Assembly (NCBI RefSeq): GCF_000024725.1
Contig: NC_013960.1
Location: 1,386,261 to 1,450,260, forward strand
Origin: Nitrosococcus halophilus Nc 4
Lineage (GTDB): Bacteria > Pseudomonadota > Gammaproteobacteria > Nitrosococcales > Nitrosococcaceae
DNA: 64,000 nt
Direction: 5' to 3'
A program made the position numbers and the translations under genes. Position 1 is the first letter of the stretch; each line of letters begins with the position of its first letter. Shown one piece after another: positions 31,751 through 43,354 of the stretch. Below the pieces are notes generated by a model. The model was not told where the DNA came from. It did no database searches and saw only the letters and a list, made by a program, of their open reading frames with translations.

Positions 31751-33877
31751 ATGGTGTTTGCAACCCGCCTCCTCTTTTTTTTATTCCTGCTATTTGCGGT
31801 TAAAGTGATGGCTCAGAACCTGGGGCAGGAAGATGAGGAGACCATGGATTTTGTTTATGGTAGTGAGGATATGATTTCCCTTGCTACCGGAAAGCAAAAA
31901 CCTGTTCCTAGGGCACCTGCGGTAGCAACGGTCATTACAGCCGAAGACATTAAAGAGATTGGTGCAACAGACTTAGATGAAGTGCTGGAAACTATACCAG
32001 GGTTGCATGTGGCAAGAGCCCCCCAGGGATACAATCCTATTTATAGTTTTCGCGGGATATTTTCACAATTCAATCCCCAGGTGCTGGTTTTAATTAATGG
32101 TATTCCTATTACCAATTTATTCCATGGAGATCGGAACCAAATCTGGGGCGGGATGCCGCTACAAGCCATTTCCCGCATTGAGGTGATCCGGGGGCCGGGA
32201 TCGGCAATTTACGGAGCTGACGCCTTTGCCGGTGTGATTAATGTCATCACCAAGACTAAGCAAGACATAAAAGGGACCGAGGTGGGCGTGCGCGCAGGGA
32301 GTTTTAGTACGTGGGATGCTTGGGCATTGCATGGAGGGAGTTGGGGTGGCTTTGATATAGCGGTAATGCTGGAGTATGGTGATACCAATGGTCAGCGAGA
32401 GATTATCGATGCGGACGCTCAAACTTTCTTTGATGATGTTTTCGGTACTAATGCTTCCCTTGCTCCTGGTCCCGTGAATTTGCAGCGGGAGAATTTCGAT
32501 GCTCGCTTGGATATCACGCGGGAGCATTGGCGCCTACGGGCAGGTTTACAACGGCGGCGGAATTTCGAAACCGGTGCCGGTGTGGCAGAAGCCCTGGATC
32601 CTAACGGACAATTTGCCAGCGACCGATGGAATGTGGATTTGACTTATCATAATCCGGAGTTTTTTACTAAGAATTGGGATGTCATGGCGCAACTCAGTTA
32701 TTTGGATACGACTCAGGAAGTTCAACAGGATGTCCGGTTATTTCCACCAGGAGCAGATTTTGGCGCAGTCCCTGGAGTAGATTTTCCAGAGGGTGTGATT
32801 GGCAATCCGGAAGTATTTGAGCGTCATGCTCGCTTTAATATTTCAGCTTTCTATAAGGGATTTGATAAACACCAGTTGCGTGTCGGTACTGGATTTTATT
32901 ATGGTGATCTTTATAAGGTTAAGGAAACTAAAAATTTTCTCCAGGATCCTATAACCGGGTTACCACAACCTCTTGGAAGCTTAAGAGATGTTACGGGAGA
33001 CTTGTCTCTTGTCTTCCTACGCGAGGAAAATCGCAAAAATTATTATTTCTTCATGCAGGAAGTTTGGAATTTTGCTAATGATTGGGAGCTTACAGCCGGC
33101 TTGCGTTATGATCATTTCTCGGATTTTGGTCATACCGTCAACCCCCGCCTCGCCCTGGTTTGGCTGACCCGCTATAACCTGACCACCAAATTTCTCTATG
33201 GGCGGGCTTTTCGTGCTCCTTCTTTCGCTGAATTATTCAATATTAATAACCCTGTAACCTTAGGTAATCCTGACTTGGACCCGGAAACTATTGAAACGAT
33301 AGAGTTGGCTTTTGATTATCGGCCAACGGATGAGCTGCACTTTGCCTTGAGCTTATTTCATTATCAATGGGACGATATCATCCAATTTGTGTCCGAGCCG
33401 GGGGTTGCTGGACATATCGCCCGAAATGCGGGTGAACAGACTGGTTTTGGTATGGAGCTGGAAGCTGATTGGGGGCTCACTGATGATTTTCATTTATTAG
33501 GCAACTATGCGTTTCAACAGTCGACGGATGAAAAGACAGACGAAAACGCAGGCAATGCACCTCATCATCAGATTTATTTGCGTGCAGACTGGGAATTTTT
33601 ACCTGACTGGCACTTAAATCCCCAGCTTAACTGGATTATAGATCGATCCCGTGTCGCCGGTGATAATCGACTTGAAATCGACGATTACAGTATTTTTGAT
33701 TTAACCCTCCGTCGGATGGTTCTGAAGGAGCATTGGGAAATCGCTTTTTCGGTGCGTAATCTATTTGATTCTGATGCCCGTGAGCCTAGCCCAGTAAGCA
33801 GTCCGAAAACGTTTATCCCCCATGACTTACCGTTAGCAGGGAGAAGCTTTTTTGGAGAGGTTCGGTTACGTTTTTAG
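31751..33877 (+). CDS. TonB-dependent outer-membrane receptor
   Basis: The 708-residue product has a signal peptide (MVFATRLLFFLFLLFAVKVMAQ), a plug domain (VATVITAEDIKEIGATDLDE ... EVIRGPGSAIYGADAFAGVINVI) and a 22-strand-type barrel ending in aromatic Phe (FFGEVRLRF), as required for outer-membrane insertion. The RGPGSxxYGxxAxxGVINV signature is the strong family mark. Substrate may be a siderophore, cobalamin, nickel or another scarce compound; not predictable by eye. Its position after the ThDP/citryl-lyase genes could mean uptake of the product those enzymes make or use. No Fur box was convincing in the AT-rich 173-base leader. Confidence 0.93.
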   Translation: MVFATRLLFFLFLLFAVKVMAQNLGQEDEETMDFVYGSEDMISLATGKQKPVPRAPAVATVITAEDIKEIGATDLDEVLETIPGLHVARAPQGYNPIYSFRGIFSQFNPQVLVLINGIPITNLFHGDRNQIWGGMPLQAISRIEVIRGPGSAIYGADAFAGVINVITKTKQDIKGTEVGVRAGSFSTWDAWALHGGSWGGFDIAVMLEYGDTNGQREIIDADAQTFFDDVFGTNASLAPGPVNLQRENFDARLDITREHWRLRAGLQRRRNFETGAGVAEALDPNGQFASDRWNVDLTYHNPEFFTKNWDVMAQLSYLDTTQEVQQDVRLFPPGADFGAVPGVDFPEGVIGNPEVFERHARFNISAFYKGFDKHQLRVGTGFYYGDLYKVKETKNFLQDPITGLPQPLGSLRDVTGDLSLVFLREENRKNYYFFMQEVWNFANDWELTAGLRYDHFSDFGHTVNPRLALVWLTRYNLTTKFLYGRAFRAPSFAELFNINNPVTLGNPDLDPETIETIELAFDYRPTDELHFALSLFHYQWDDIIQFVSEPGVAGHIARNAGEQTGFGMELEADWGLTDDFHLLGNYAFQQSTDEKTDENAGNAPHHQIYLRADWEFLPDWHLNPQLNWIIDRSRVAGDNRLEIDDYSIFDLTLRRMVLKEHWEIAFSVRNLFDSDAREPSPVSSPKTFIPHDLPLAGRSFFGEVRLRF

Positions 33878-33906
33878 TCATTTATCAGGGGAAGAAACTT
33901 TATCTA

Positions 33907-34626
33907 ATGAAAAAAACAGCACTTATTACCGGAGGTAACTCGGGAATTGGTTTCGCAACCGCCCGGAAATTACAAAAAAAAGGATATCAGGTCTATATTG
34001 TTGGTCGTAACTCTGAGAAAGTGCAACAAGCTGCTTCCGAGCTTGGAGTAGAGTCCCTGGTTGCGGATATGGGGCAACTAGCAGATATTGAATCCCTTGC
34101 AGCACCCTTTAGAAATAGCGGTCTTGATGTGCTAGTGAATAATGCCGGTATTGCCCAGCCGGTTCCCATTGAAGCCTATGATGGGGATGTTTTTGATCGA
34201 CTTTTTTATACTAATGTTCGGGGGCCGTTATTTTTAATAAAAAATTTGTTATCTGCAGTTGAAAAAAGAAGTGGTAGTATCACTACGGTTTCTTCGATTA
34301 TTACCCAGCGAGGGGCGTCAGGTTTTTCACTATATGCGGCGACGAAAGGGGCCGTTAATGCATTTACAAAAAATTTAGCGGTAGAACTAGCTCCGCGAGG
34401 TGTTCGGGTTAATGCGGTCTGCCCAGGGGCCATTGAGACGCCAATTTTTTCTAAGATGGGAATTCCCTCAGAGCAACTTGGAGCTGCGAAAGAGCAACTG
34501 CTGTCGACAATTCCACTAAGACGCTTTGGCAGTTCTGAGGAAGTAGCCAATGTGATTGTAGCACAACTTGAGGCAACCTATGTGACCGGCTCAGTTTGGG
34601 ATATCGATGGTGGGGTCAATACATAG
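33907..34626 (+). CDS. SDR family oxidoreductase (complete active site)
   Basis: The 239-residue classical short-chain dehydrogenase has TGGNSGIG (8-15), NNAG, Ser in VSSIITQ, the YAATK motif and the PGAIETPIF segment, with a C-terminal VTGSVWDIDGG. The catalytic tetrad is therefore complete, unlike the SDR at 4600. It starts 29 bases after the TonB receptor stop and is co-directional, so probably in the same transcript. Substrate unknown; it may modify the compound handled by the neighbouring genes. Codon use is AT-rich, as in the adjacent genes. Confidence 0.88.
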   Translation: MKKTALITGGNSGIGFATARKLQKKGYQVYIVGRNSEKVQQAASELGVESLVADMGQLADIESLAAPFRNSGLDVLVNNAGIAQPVPIEAYDGDVFDRLFYTNVRGPLFLIKNLLSAVEKRSGSITTVSSIITQRGASGFSLYAATKGAVNAFTKNLAVELAPRGVRVNAVCPGAIETPIFSKMGIPSEQLGAAKEQLLSTIPLRRFGSSEEVANVIVAQLEATYVTGSVWDIDGGVNT

Positions 34627-34749
34627 TGATTAATAAATTTTGGCTGTAAATGATAGTAGGCGGTTCACGCTGAAATATTGATAAAATATTTGAATTTTCT
34701 AGAAAACCAAGGATGTTCGCAGTTAGTAATTCTGGTAAGGGACATCTAG

Positions 34750-35709
34750 TTGCCAATTAAAAGAATAAAAATTTGCTCTCCATGCCTATTTTTATCGCTA
34801 TGGTGTATGTCGATTGGAGCGGGTATGGTGCCGGCGGCATTTGCCAGTCCATCACCGGTGGCCGTTATCTATCCAGAAATCCGTGAGCCTTACCGGAGCG
34901 TCTTTCTAAGCATTATCAACGGTATAAAAAAAAGATTAAAGACACCAATAGATGCTTATGCGCTAGAAAAAGACTATAACATTGTGATGTTAAGAGAAAG
35001 GCTTGAAAGAGCAGAAATACAAGTGATTATTGCTCTTGGAGGGCGCGGCTTGTTAGCAGCAAGAAAATTACAATCCATGTTTAAAGTAGTCGTAGGTGCA
35101 GTGTTGGTTGCTCCCGACGGTACAGAATTGACAGGGATTTCGTTGACTCCGGATCCGCAAACTTTCTTTCAGAAAATTAAAGAGCTTACACCTGATGTTA
35201 AGAGAGTTACGGTAATTTACGAGCAAGGTTACAGTGATTGGCTTATCGAGCGGGCTGAAGAGAGCATTAGAAACTATAATTTAAAACTCAATGCATTGCC
35301 AGCAAAAAATTTTCGTGAGGCGGCAACTTTGTACCGCGATGTCCTGAGTCAATTAGAAAGTGAAACAGATGCCATTTGGTTGTTACAAGATAGTATCCTT
35401 GATGAACAGGCGGTTTTGCCATTGATATTGCAAGAAGCCTGGGAGAGAAATTTAGTCGTATTCTCTAGCAATTTATCTCATTTAAAAAGGGGAGTTCTTT
35501 TTGCTTTATACCCGGACAATGAGAATATGGGACGCAGCCTCGCCGAGATTGCCTTAAAGCAGATCCAAAATGGTGACAATATTCCTTTAAGTGTCATGCC
35601 TTTGCGCGATCTTTTGATTGCTGTCAATATTCGTACCGCTGAGCACCTAGGGCTTAAACTGACAAGTCAGATGAAGCGGGAATTTGATTTGATTTTTCCG
35701 CTGCAATAG
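34750..35709 (+). CDS. Periplasmic binding protein of the ABC_sub_bind family (PF04392-like)
   Basis: The 319-residue product has a signal peptide to about residue 33 (AAFAS) and a type I periplasmic-binding fold: SPVAVIYPEIREPYRSVFLS, a central VIIALGGRGLLAARKL, VTVIYEQGYSDWLIER and VLFALYPDNENMGRSLAEIAL. The TTG start at 34750 has GGGA seven bases upstream and gives the complete signal peptide; the next ATG codon (residue 20) lies inside it. No permease or ATPase gene is nearby. Instead the next gene, nine bases on, is a large sensor kinase, so this protein is probably a ligand sensor subunit for that kinase. Confidence 0.8.
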   Translation: MPIKRIKICSPCLFLSLWCMSIGAGMVPAAFASPSPVAVIYPEIREPYRSVFLSIINGIKKRLKTPIDAYALEKDYNIVMLRERLERAEIQVIIALGGRGLLAARKLQSMFKVVVGAVLVAPDGTELTGISLTPDPQTFFQKIKELTPDVKRVTVIYEQGYSDWLIERAEESIRNYNLKLNALPAKNFREAATLYRDVLSQLESETDAIWLLQDSILDEQAVLPLILQEAWERNLVVFSSNLSHLKRGVLFALYPDNENMGRSLAEIALKQIQNGDNIPLSVMPLRDLLIAVNIRTAEHLGLKLTSQMKREFDLIFPLQ

Positions 35710-35718
35710 GAGGCCAGA

Positions 35719-38700
35719 GTGAGGCGATTGTTACGGATTTTTCGTGGACCAATAGGATTCCGTCAGCAATTGGTACTCACTTTTACTATCGGAATTCTTT
35801 GTTTGGCCTTGTTTTCATCTTTCGCCATTTCAACCCTATCGAGTCGCACTGTTCGTACTACTCTGATTGAGCAGGGGCGCCGTGCTACTGAGACTTTTGC
35901 TACCCAAAGCACGCTCGCCTTACTCTACCAAAGCGCCGATAATGCCAAGGAGGCCGCCAACGCAACGTTAGCTTTCCCGGATATTCAAGGCGTGGCCATT
36001 TACGATTTGGAATATCAAGTATTGCTTTCTAAGGGGCAAAAAGCTTTGCCGCCAGGAGATAATGTACAGTGGCCGAAACAGTTGTGGCTAGAGCGAGAAA
36101 CAGAAAAAGCATGGTACTTCGTGGCGCCAGTTTATACCCGCCAGGGGAATACTGAACAGGAAGAATCGCCCTTTATAGCCAATCCCCCTGATCCGGAACT
36201 AATAGGTTTTGTCCGGGTAGTCATGGGCAAAGATACCTTAAAGACTTTAGCAACGGATATCTTACATGGCAATTTGTTGGTGTCCATCGCCCTAGCGGCA
36301 GTATTATTGCTTGTCTTGCTTGGGATTACGGCGCGGATAACCACGCCCTTGAGGAACTTAGCGGAGACCATGAGGCAGGCTCAATTAGGTGAGAAGCAAG
36401 TGCGCGCTGAGATGGATGGTCCTAAGGATATTATGGATATGGAGAGTGCCTTTAATACGATGATGACTGTTCTAGAGGCACGGGAACAGGAATTGAAAAG
36501 GGCTCGCGATGCTGCTTTGGAGTCTGCCCGCATTAAAGGAGAGTTTGCGGCCAATGTCAGCCATGAACTTCGTACTCCTCTCAATGGAGTGCTAGGCATG
36601 CTTGAGTTGTTGCGCAATATGGGATTGACTCCTAAGCAGCGAGAGTATGTTCAGGTGGCATGCAACTCGGGAGAGACCCTATTAGAACTCATCGGCAATA
36701 TATTGGATTTTTCCCGTATCGAATCAGGAAGATTTAAGCTCGATCCGGCTGATTTTTACTTACAAGAAATTTTGGATGATGCTATCGGTTTGCTTGCTGG
36801 TCAAGCCCAGCGAAAAGATTTGGATCTAGGTTATGTGGTGGCTAAAAATGTCCCTCCATCGCTACGGGGCGATGCGACCCGAATTCGGCAAATCCTTATT
36901 AATTTAATGGGCAATGCAGTCAAATTCACCGAACAAGGGGAGGTGTCGGTCGAGGTCCAGCTTCTTGAGAAAACAGCAAAAAAATTAGTGCTGCTGTTTG
37001 AAGTAAAGGACACTGGAATCGGCATTCCGATAGAATTTCAGAAACACATTTTCGAGGCCTTTTCCCAAGCGGATAGTTCCACTACACGTAAGTACGGAGG
37101 TACGGGCTTAGGTTTAGCTATCTGCCGCCAGTTAGTGGACTTAATGGGGGGAGATATTGGGGTAGAGAGCAAGTTCGGCGGAGGGAGCAGGTTTTGGTTT
37201 ACTGTACCGTTGGAAGAAGCGGTGGCACTTCAAGAACGGCGGGACCTCAATAGGGCCAATGTGGCTGGATTGCGGTTATTGATTGTGGATGACAGCACCG
37301 TAAGTCGCCGTTTTTTAGAACAGACCTTTAGCTTTTGGGGAATGTACCATGGTAGCGCTGAGAATGGGCAACAGGCCCTAAAGATGTTACGCAGTGCCGC
37401 GATTCAGGGTCGGGCCTATGATCTTGCCCTTATTGATGAAAATATGCCAGGTATGGAGGGAGTGGATCTGGTGCATCGGATTGCCGAATCTCCCCAGATT
37501 TCATCCGTTAAAATCATACTAATGGGGCGTCAGCACCAGCCTACAGTTGATGTTTCCCACTTACCTGGGGTAGTGAACTATATCGCTAAGCCGGTGCAGC
37601 AGTCTCCCTTATATAATGCTATTGTGACCACGGTTAAACAAAGCGGGAAGGGACAGCCAGAACTTCCGCTCGCGGCAATGGAAGAACCGAGTTTCGCCAA
37701 TCGTTATATCTTGGTGGTGGAAGATAATCGGGTGAATCAGCAGGTGGCTGTCGGGATGTTAAAGCGGTTTGGTTGCCATGTGGAAGTGGCGGCTAATGGG
37801 CAAGAAGCATTGGATCTAGTGGCCCGTAAATCCTACGATTTAGTGCTGATGGATTGCCATATGCCGCGGATGGACGGCTATGAGGCGACTCGTCGGATTC
37901 GGAGCTTGGAAGCTGGCAAAGTGCAGGTACCCATTATTGCCATGACCGCCAATGTTCGAGAAGGTGACAGTGATAAGTGTCTCTCGGTAGGTATGAACGA
38001 CTACTTGCCAAAACCCCTCCGGCTAAATTTATTGCGAGACAAACTACAGTATTGGTTGTGCTTAAGTTCTTCAAGCACAACTAGCGTAGATTCCTCAGGT
38101 ACTCAACTAGAAAGTCTGGATGATGAGACTCCATTAGATCCAGAGGTATTCAATCAGCTTCGTGCCAGTGTAGGTGACACCTTTTCTAGAATGATTGAGG
38201 TCTTTCTTGAGGATACCCCCATCTATCTGGACTTGCTGCGAAAAGCGATCATTGAAAACGGAACTAAGGAACTCAGGGATATGGCCCATAGCATTAAGGG
38301 CAGTGCTAAGAATTTTGGGGCCGCCCGGCTTGCTTCTGTGGCTAAGCAATTAGAAGAGTTGGGGCGCTCCGGTTCCACCAAAGGGGCTAGAGAATTATTA
38401 GCGGTGTTAGTTTCGGAATATTCCCTGGTTAAAGAAGCACTACAACAGGAAATTCAGCCGGAATCTTATGGCGCTATGGACAAGAGACCATCGCGGGTGC
38501 TCATCGTCGACGACGATCGGGCCATGCGCATGGCTTTGCGTAATGTATTGGAAGAGGGCGGTTACCGGATTGAGGAGGCGGTAAACGGCGAGCAGGCGCT
38601 TGCATTTTGTAGACGGCAGATGCCGGACCTTGTTCTGATGGATGCGGTCATGCCGCTATTAGATGGCTTCAAGGCCTGCACTCAAATACGGGATATGCCG

Positions 38701-40218
38701 GGCAGTAGGCACACGCCGGTATTAATCATTACTGCTTTGGATGATGAGCATTCCATTGAGCAAGCTTTTTCCGCGGGTGCGACCGATTATATCCCCAAGC
38801 CATTGCACTTTGGTGTATTACGGCAGCGGGTGGCCCGCCTGCTCGATGCCAGCCGCGCTGAGAAACATGTTCATCAACTTGCTTATCATGATTCATTAAC
38901 TGGTTTGCCAAACCGCGCCCTGTTTCGTAAGCATCTTGAGAAGTTGTTGAACCGGGTTCATTCTGAGAAAAGAATGTTTGCAATTCTATTTCTTGATCTA
39001 GACCGCTTCAAACTTGTTAATGATACCCTCGGCCATGACGTGGGTGATTTACTGCTGAAGGCGGCCGCTGATCGCATTGTGCATTGTCTCCGCTCTGGGG
39101 ACATGGTGGCTCGGCTAGGGGGTGATGAATTCACGGTAATCTTGGAAGAGATTAGTTCGTCCGAGGTTGCGGAAGGAGTGGCCACTAAAATTTGCGGTGT
39201 GCTTTCTAAGCCCTTTGCTTTTTTGGGGCAGGAAATGTATATCAGCACCAGCATTGGCATTTCCCTCTATCCTAATGATGGCGAAGATACTAGCACGCTC
39301 ATTAAGCATGCTGATACTGCAATGTTCCGTGCTAAGGAGCAAGGCAATAGCTACCAATTTTATGAAGAAGGTATGGAAACGGCGGCCGCTAGGCGGTTAG
39401 TCTTGGAGGCGGATCTGCGCCGGGCGCTGGATAAAAAGGAGTTTACTGTCTGTTATCAGCCGCAAGTGGAGCTGAGCACTGGAAAGCTCATCGGCATGGA
39501 AGCGCTCATACGTTGGCATCATCCAGAACGTGGCCTGGTTTCGCCATCCGAGTTTATCCCCCTAGCGGAAGAGACCGGGCTTATCGTGTCCATTGGCAAA
39601 TGGGTGTTGCGAGAGGCCTGTGTCCAAATGCAGTCCTGGTTACGGCAAGGATTTGGACCTTTCCGTATTGCGGTGAATGTCTCGGGACGAGAGTTGGAAA
39701 AGGGGGATCTGGTAGATAAGATTATAGCGGTCCTGGAAGAAACGGGTTTGTCCCCAGAACTGCTAGAGCTTGAGATTACTGAAAGCGTGGTCATGAAATG
39801 CGCCGATGCAGCCATACCTAAGTTCCGTAAGTTGAGGGAAATGGGGATCAAGTTGGCGATTGATGATTTCGGTACGGGTTATTCCTCGTTAAATTATTTG
39901 AAACGTTTTCCCGTCGATACATTAAAAGTTGACCGCTGTTTTGTCCGCGACATCATGGATAATTCCGATGATGCTGCAATTATTGTCGGGATTATTGCGT
40001 TAGCCCATAGTCTGCGTTTGAAAGTGGTTGCCGAAGGGGTGGAAACCCATGGGCAGGAAGCCTTCCTTAAAGAGCACCATTGTGATTCGATTCAAGGTTT
40101 TTACCTGAGCCAGCCCTTATCAGCAAACGGGATTGAACAAACAATTCTGCACCGGCATAGGAAAGGATATCCTCTTTCGTCAAAGGTGTACCCCCTCCGG
40201 ACAAAGGGCACGGTTTAG
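35719..40218 (+). CDS. Giant hybrid sensor kinase: HAMP-HisKA-HATPase-REC-REC-HPT-REC-GGDEF-EAL
   Basis: The 1499-residue protein spans two signalling systems. A GTG start follows AGGAGG. Membrane helices lie near 19-41 and 185-206 with a periplasmic domain between them. HAMP is followed by HisKA (His282 in SHELRTPL), HATPase with GTGLGLAIC, a REC with Asp573, a REC with Asp712, and HPT His857 ([13 protein letters not shown]): a BarA-type phosphorelay. From Met920 a third REC (Asp975), GGDEF (1134-1138, RLGGDEF) and EAL (1261-1263) follow, with [14 protein letters not shown] and AEGVET intact, so both synthesis and breakdown of cyclic di-GMP are possible. Met920 starts what looks like an independent response regulator, implying gene fusion. 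The preceding binding protein may supply the signal; outputs could include the pilus locus. Confidence 0.93.
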   Translation: MRRLLRIFRGPIGFRQQLVLTFTIGILCLALFSSFAISTLSSRTVRTTLIEQGRRATETFATQSTLALLYQSADNAKEAANATLAFPDIQGVAIYDLEYQVLLSKGQKALPPGDNVQWPKQLWLERETEKAWYFVAPVYTRQGNTEQEESPFIANPPDPELIGFVRVVMGKDTLKTLATDILHGNLLVSIALAAVLLLVLLGITARITTPLRNLAETMRQAQLGEKQVRAEMDGPKDIMDMESAFNTMMTVLEAREQELKRARDAALESARIKGEFAANVSHELRTPLNGVLGMLELLRNMGLTPKQREYVQVACNSGETLLELIGNILDFSRIESGRFKLDPADFYLQEILDDAIGLLAGQAQRKDLDLGYVVAKNVPPSLRGDATRIRQILINLMGNAVKFTEQGEVSVEVQLLEKTAKKLVLLFEVKDTGIGIPIEFQKHIFEAFSQADSSTTRKYGGTGLGLAICRQLVDLMGGDIGVESKFGGGSRFWFTVPLEEAVALQERRDLNRANVAGLRLLIVDDSTVSRRFLEQTFSFWGMYHGSAENGQQALKMLRSAAIQGRAYDLALIDENMPGMEGVDLVHRIAESPQISSVKIILMGRQHQPTVDVSHLPGVVNYIAKPVQQSPLYNAIVTTVKQSGKGQPELPLAAMEEPSFANRYILVVEDNRVNQQVAVGMLKRFGCHVEVAANGQEALDLVARKSYDLVLMDCHMPRMDGYEATRRIRSLEAGKVQVPIIAMTANVREGDSDKCLSVGMNDYLPKPLRLNLLRDKLQYWLCLSSSSTTSVDSSGTQLESLDDETPLDPEVFNQLRASVGDTFSRMIEVFLEDTPIYLDLLRKAIIENGTKELRDMAHSIKGSAKNFGAARLASVAKQLEELGRSGSTKGARELLAVLVSEYSLVKEALQQEIQPESYGAMDKRPSRVLIVDDDRAMRMALRNVLEEGGYRIEEAVNGEQALAFCRRQMPDLVLMDAVMPLLDGFKACTQIRDMPGSRHTPVLIITALDDEHSIEQAFSAGATDYIPKPLHFGVLRQRVARLLDASRAEKHVHQLAYHDSLTGLPNRALFRKHLEKLLNRVHSEKRMFAILFLDLDRFKLVNDTLGHDVGDLLLKAAADRIVHCLRSGDMVARLGGDEFTVILEEISSSEVAEGVATKICGVLSKPFAFLGQEMYISTSIGISLYPNDGEDTSTLIKHADTAMFRAKEQGNSYQFYEEGMETAAARRLVLEADLRRALDKKEFTVCYQPQVELSTGKLIGMEALIRWHHPERGLVSPSEFIPLAEETGLIVSIGKWVLREACVQMQSWLRQGFGPFRIAVNVSGRELEKGDLVDKIIAVLEETGLSPELLELEITESVVMKCADAAIPKFRKLREMGIKLAIDDFGTGYSSLNYLKRFPVDTLKVDRCFVRDIMDNSDDAAIIVGIIALAHSLRLKVVAEGVETHGQEAFLKEHHCDSIQGFYLSQPLSANGIEQTILHRHRKGYPLSSKVYPLRTKGTV

Positions 40219-40518
40219 AAGTGGTTGGTAAGTCTTTCAGCTTAACCGTATCTCTTCTATAAAGGAAATGCTATAGCACTCCCTCCCCCTTGAGGGCTGA
40301 GAAGCCGTTGGAAAATTCTTTACTAGGATGAATTGTGTACGGCAAAACTCACCTCTGATTGTAGCTTCCCTTTTCCATTTCAAGGGTACCCATCGCTGCT
40401 TGTTAATTCTCCTAAAATAAAATATTTAGCCGCGAATTAACGCCTATGAACGCAAATATTTCAATAGTTTAAAGACAGGCAAGCGTTGACCCGTCAGAAA
40501 ATTATTCAAGGCCATTTT

Positions 40519-40616
40519 TTATAAGTGTTTTCATGTCATTTTGCGTTGTATAGCTTCAGTCTAAACAACCACTTGAGATCTTAATAAATTGCATTCTTTG
40601 ATTAAATTGGTATTAT
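40519..40616. repeat. MITE-like repeat, copy B of the ATACCAATTT family
   Basis: Matches the copy at 27871-27968, nearly identical over the right third (TTAATAAATTGCATTC and TTTGATTAAATTGG) and degraded at its left end. It lies in a 583-base gap after the giant sensor gene. The rest of the gap holds only simple palindromes and no recognisable gene. Confidence 0.75.
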
Positions 40617-40757
40617 TCGCGTGCATTGGCGGCTAAAAACCGAATCTAGGTTGTTCCTCGTCTCTATTTCTTTGTCCCTGTCGGTAGGTTCTCGCGTAGA
40701 GCTGTAGGAGGAACGAAGAGAAACCCGCCACCGCTACCTAGAATCTAGGTTCTTGAT

Positions 40758-40784
40758 TTCCCCCTCCCTCCAAGGGAGGGGGGA
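40758..40784. repeat. GC-rich palindrome downstream of the ABC permease gene
   Basis: CCCCCTCCCT and AGGGAGGGGG form a ten-base stem with a three-base loop, 18 bases past the permease stop on the minus strand. It may act as a terminator, though no T-run follows. Confidence 0.45.
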
Positions 40785-40801
40785 TAAGAAGGAATTTGCT
40801 A

Positions 40802-43354
40802 TTACTCCTCCCTCAGTCCCGCAGCCGGGGTAGTGTTGGCCATTTGCCATGCTGGATAAATACCCGCTAATAAGGCTGCGGTTAAGGCCAGCAGAATTCC
40901 CTGAAAAAGAATCTCTGGAGAAATGGCAAACTCCATACTCCAGCCAAAAGAGCGGCGATTAATCACATAAATGAGTCCCATGGCTGACAGCAACCCAAGA
41001 GGAAGGGCCAACAGGCCGCAAACCAGCCCCATCAGTCCGGTTTGTCCCGTCACCAGCCACCATAATTGCCGGGGGATAAGTCCTGTGGCCCGGAGTATTC
41101 CAAATTCCCGGGTGCGCTCCAATTGAAGTGCCATCAAAGCACTAAAAATACCGGCAAAAGCGACCAAGCCAGCGAGTAGGCGTACGACTTCAGTGATGGC
41201 AAAGGTGCGGTCAAAGATCTGCAACGACAATTCACGAATGGACCGGTTCGTTCTGATTTGCACCTCATGTTCTGGACTGATTTTTTCCAGCAGGGTTTGA
41301 CGAAGTGATTCAAGGTCTATATTGGGTTGGACATAAATCCCGATGCCGGAGACTCCGCTATCGGACCAATAGCGTTGATACGTGTGGCGGTGGATAGTCA
41401 CGACCCCCCGATCCGAGCCGTAACTGCGGTAAACCCCTGCTACGGTAAAGGTCTGTGGGCCTTGGTCGGTGCGCAGGCGGAGACTTGAACCGGGTGATAG
41501 GTTATGGTGATAAGCATAGGACTCAGAAATCAGCACGGCCCCTTCATGGACAAACGCCTCCCATGCCTTTTCTGGATCTCCCGCCGTAAATTGAAAACTG
41601 GCAAAGCTCTGGGGGGCGGGCTCAAGGGCCACCATGTCGGTCAACCCTTTCCTGTCCTCCAGCCGTATCCAACGGGTAGTGCTAATGGTGGCGACTCCTG
41701 GAGTCTTGGAAATTTGTTCAATCAAGATCGAATCTAGGGCGCTGGTGGCGGGAGTGGAGTGGGAACCGGGAATAGAGACATAAAGGTCGGCTTGTAGAGT
41801 AGTGGAGAGCCATTGACTGACTGAAAGCCGAAAGCTATCAATCATGACGCCGATTCCTACCGTGGCGGAAATTGCCAGGGTGAGGGCAGCCATTGCCACG
41901 CCGGTTCGGCTGAGACTCGCCACGATGCCCCGGGCGGCCAATTGTCCTAGAGTCCCAAAGCCACGCCCCAGTAATGGCCGGGCCAGGGCGAGCAAGAGCG
42001 TGCCCAGGGCCGGCACCAGTAGGGCACATCCTACTTGCAGTCCGGTCAGGCCCACAAAGCCTAAGAGGATGCTTTTACTCGGCATCAGTAGCAGTAGGGT
42101 TCCCACGGTGAGGACGCCGCCGCCTATCAAGGCGCTTCCCTTCAACCAACGCCGGGCTTGGGCTTCCAAGGGGGAGCGGCGGAGGGCAGTCCCTGGGGGT
42201 ACCTGGGTCGCTTCCCGGGCGGGAACCAAAGTGGCCGCAAGGGTCGCCCCTAGACCCAGGGCGATGCCTTTGGCCAAGCTCTCTGAGGAGATAGACAGGT
42301 CGCGGACCTGAAGGGCGAAATAAAGATCGTTGAAGGTTTGGCTTACCAACCCCAGGAGGAATTCGCCTAGACCGATGCCCAGGAGTACTCCCCCTACCGA
42401 ACCTAGGACGCCAAGAACGAGCGCTTCGCTGAGAAGCAATAGGAATATTTGTTTTCGAACGACGCCAATGGCCCGTAATAAGCCAATGAGACGCCGTCGT
42501 TGCAACCAGAGAAAGGTGACTGTGTTGTAAACGATAAAGCTTCCAACCAGTAGCGCCAGTAAGCTAAGGGCCGTGAGGTTAATTTGAAAGGCCCGGGTCA
42601 TTTCCGTTACGGCCTGACTGCGGGCACTGGTTTTGATAAGCTCTGCTCCCGGCGGCAAGAGGGTTTTTAGCCGTGTTTGTTGGGCGACCCCGGCTTTGCC
42701 AGAAGGCAAGATCAGATCAATGCGGCTTAGCTTTCCCAGCAGGCCTAAAACCTCCTGGGCGGTGGCGATATCGGCCATGAGTAAGTCCGCAAGACCTTCT
42801 TGGGCCAGGGTGTCTCCCTGAAAAATGCCCGCCACCGTCAAGCGGATGTTCCGAGTTCCCACCCGGATGGTGAATTGATCCCCCTGTTGAAACCCCAATC
42901 GTTGGGCTGTTGCTTGCTCCAGTACGACCGTGCCGGGTTCCGTGAGCAGGGCGGGAATGTCGATTTCTGAGCCCGTGCCTGTTCTGCTCAAATAATTGCG
43001 GAAGGGTTGCTCTGCAAAGGGATCGATACCCAGCAGCCGCAGTTGCCGATCATTTTCACCCGTCAGGTAAACGCTACCTTCCACGATAGGGGCGGCAGGC
43101 TCTACTTTGTGATGCAAACGCAGCCGGAGATAGAACTGTTCTGAAAGTCCATCGGGTCCGCCAATGATCTGATGGGTTGCCCGCCCTGCCACGCTTTCAG
43201 TGGCTAAGACGAACGTCCGCTGGGCGCTGGTATTGGCAAGGTCAATGGCAATGACAACGGCCACTCCAAGGGCAATACCTAGCAGCGCTAGGGCGATCTG
43301 CCAAGGGTGTTGCCTTAAACTGCGCCAGTTGGCTCGCCATAGTACTGGCATCAT
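40802..43354 (-). CDS. FtsX-type ABC transporter permease
   Basis: The 850-residue protein has two FtsX domains with a long periplasmic region between them, as in the YbbP and predicted lipoprotein or toxin exporters. The N-terminus [28 protein letters not shown] is the first helix; groups of three to four helices follow near 270-400, 410-510 and 710-850, the last ending [13 protein letters not shown]. It pairs with the ATPase gene upstream by a four-base overlap. These exporters move lipids or peptides, or act mechanically, rather than pumping small ions; the substrate is unknown. Confidence 0.85.
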   Translation of the reverse strand: MMPVLWRANWRSLRQHPWQIALALLGIALGVAVVIAIDLANTSAQRTFVLATESVAGRATHQIIGGPDGLSEQFYLRLRLHHKVEPAAPIVEGSVYLTGENDRQLRLLGIDPFAEQPFRNYLSRTGTGSEIDIPALLTEPGTVVLEQATAQRLGFQQGDQFTIRVGTRNIRLTVAGIFQGDTLAQEGLADLLMADIATAQEVLGLLGKLSRIDLILPSGKAGVAQQTRLKTLLPPGAELIKTSARSQAVTEMTRAFQINLTALSLLALLVGSFIVYNTVTFLWLQRRRLIGLLRAIGVVRKQIFLLLLSEALVLGVLGSVGGVLLGIGLGEFLLGLVSQTFNDLYFALQVRDLSISSESLAKGIALGLGATLAATLVPAREATQVPPGTALRRSPLEAQARRWLKGSALIGGGVLTVGTLLLLMPSKSILLGFVGLTGLQVGCALLVPALGTLLLALARPLLGRGFGTLGQLAARGIVASLSRTGVAMAALTLAISATVGIGVMIDSFRLSVSQWLSTTLQADLYVSIPGSHSTPATSALDSILIEQISKTPGVATISTTRWIRLEDRKGLTDMVALEPAPQSFASFQFTAGDPEKAWEAFVHEGAVLISESYAYHHNLSPGSSLRLRTDQGPQTFTVAGVYRSYGSDRGVVTIHRHTYQRYWSDSGVSGIGIYVQPNIDLESLRQTLLEKISPEHEVQIRTNRSIRELSLQIFDRTFAITEVVRLLAGLVAFAGIFSALMALQLERTREFGILRATGLIPRQLWWLVTGQTGLMGLVCGLLALPLGLLSAMGLIYVINRRSFGWSMEFAISPEILFQGILLALTAALLAGIYPAWQMANTTPAAGLREE

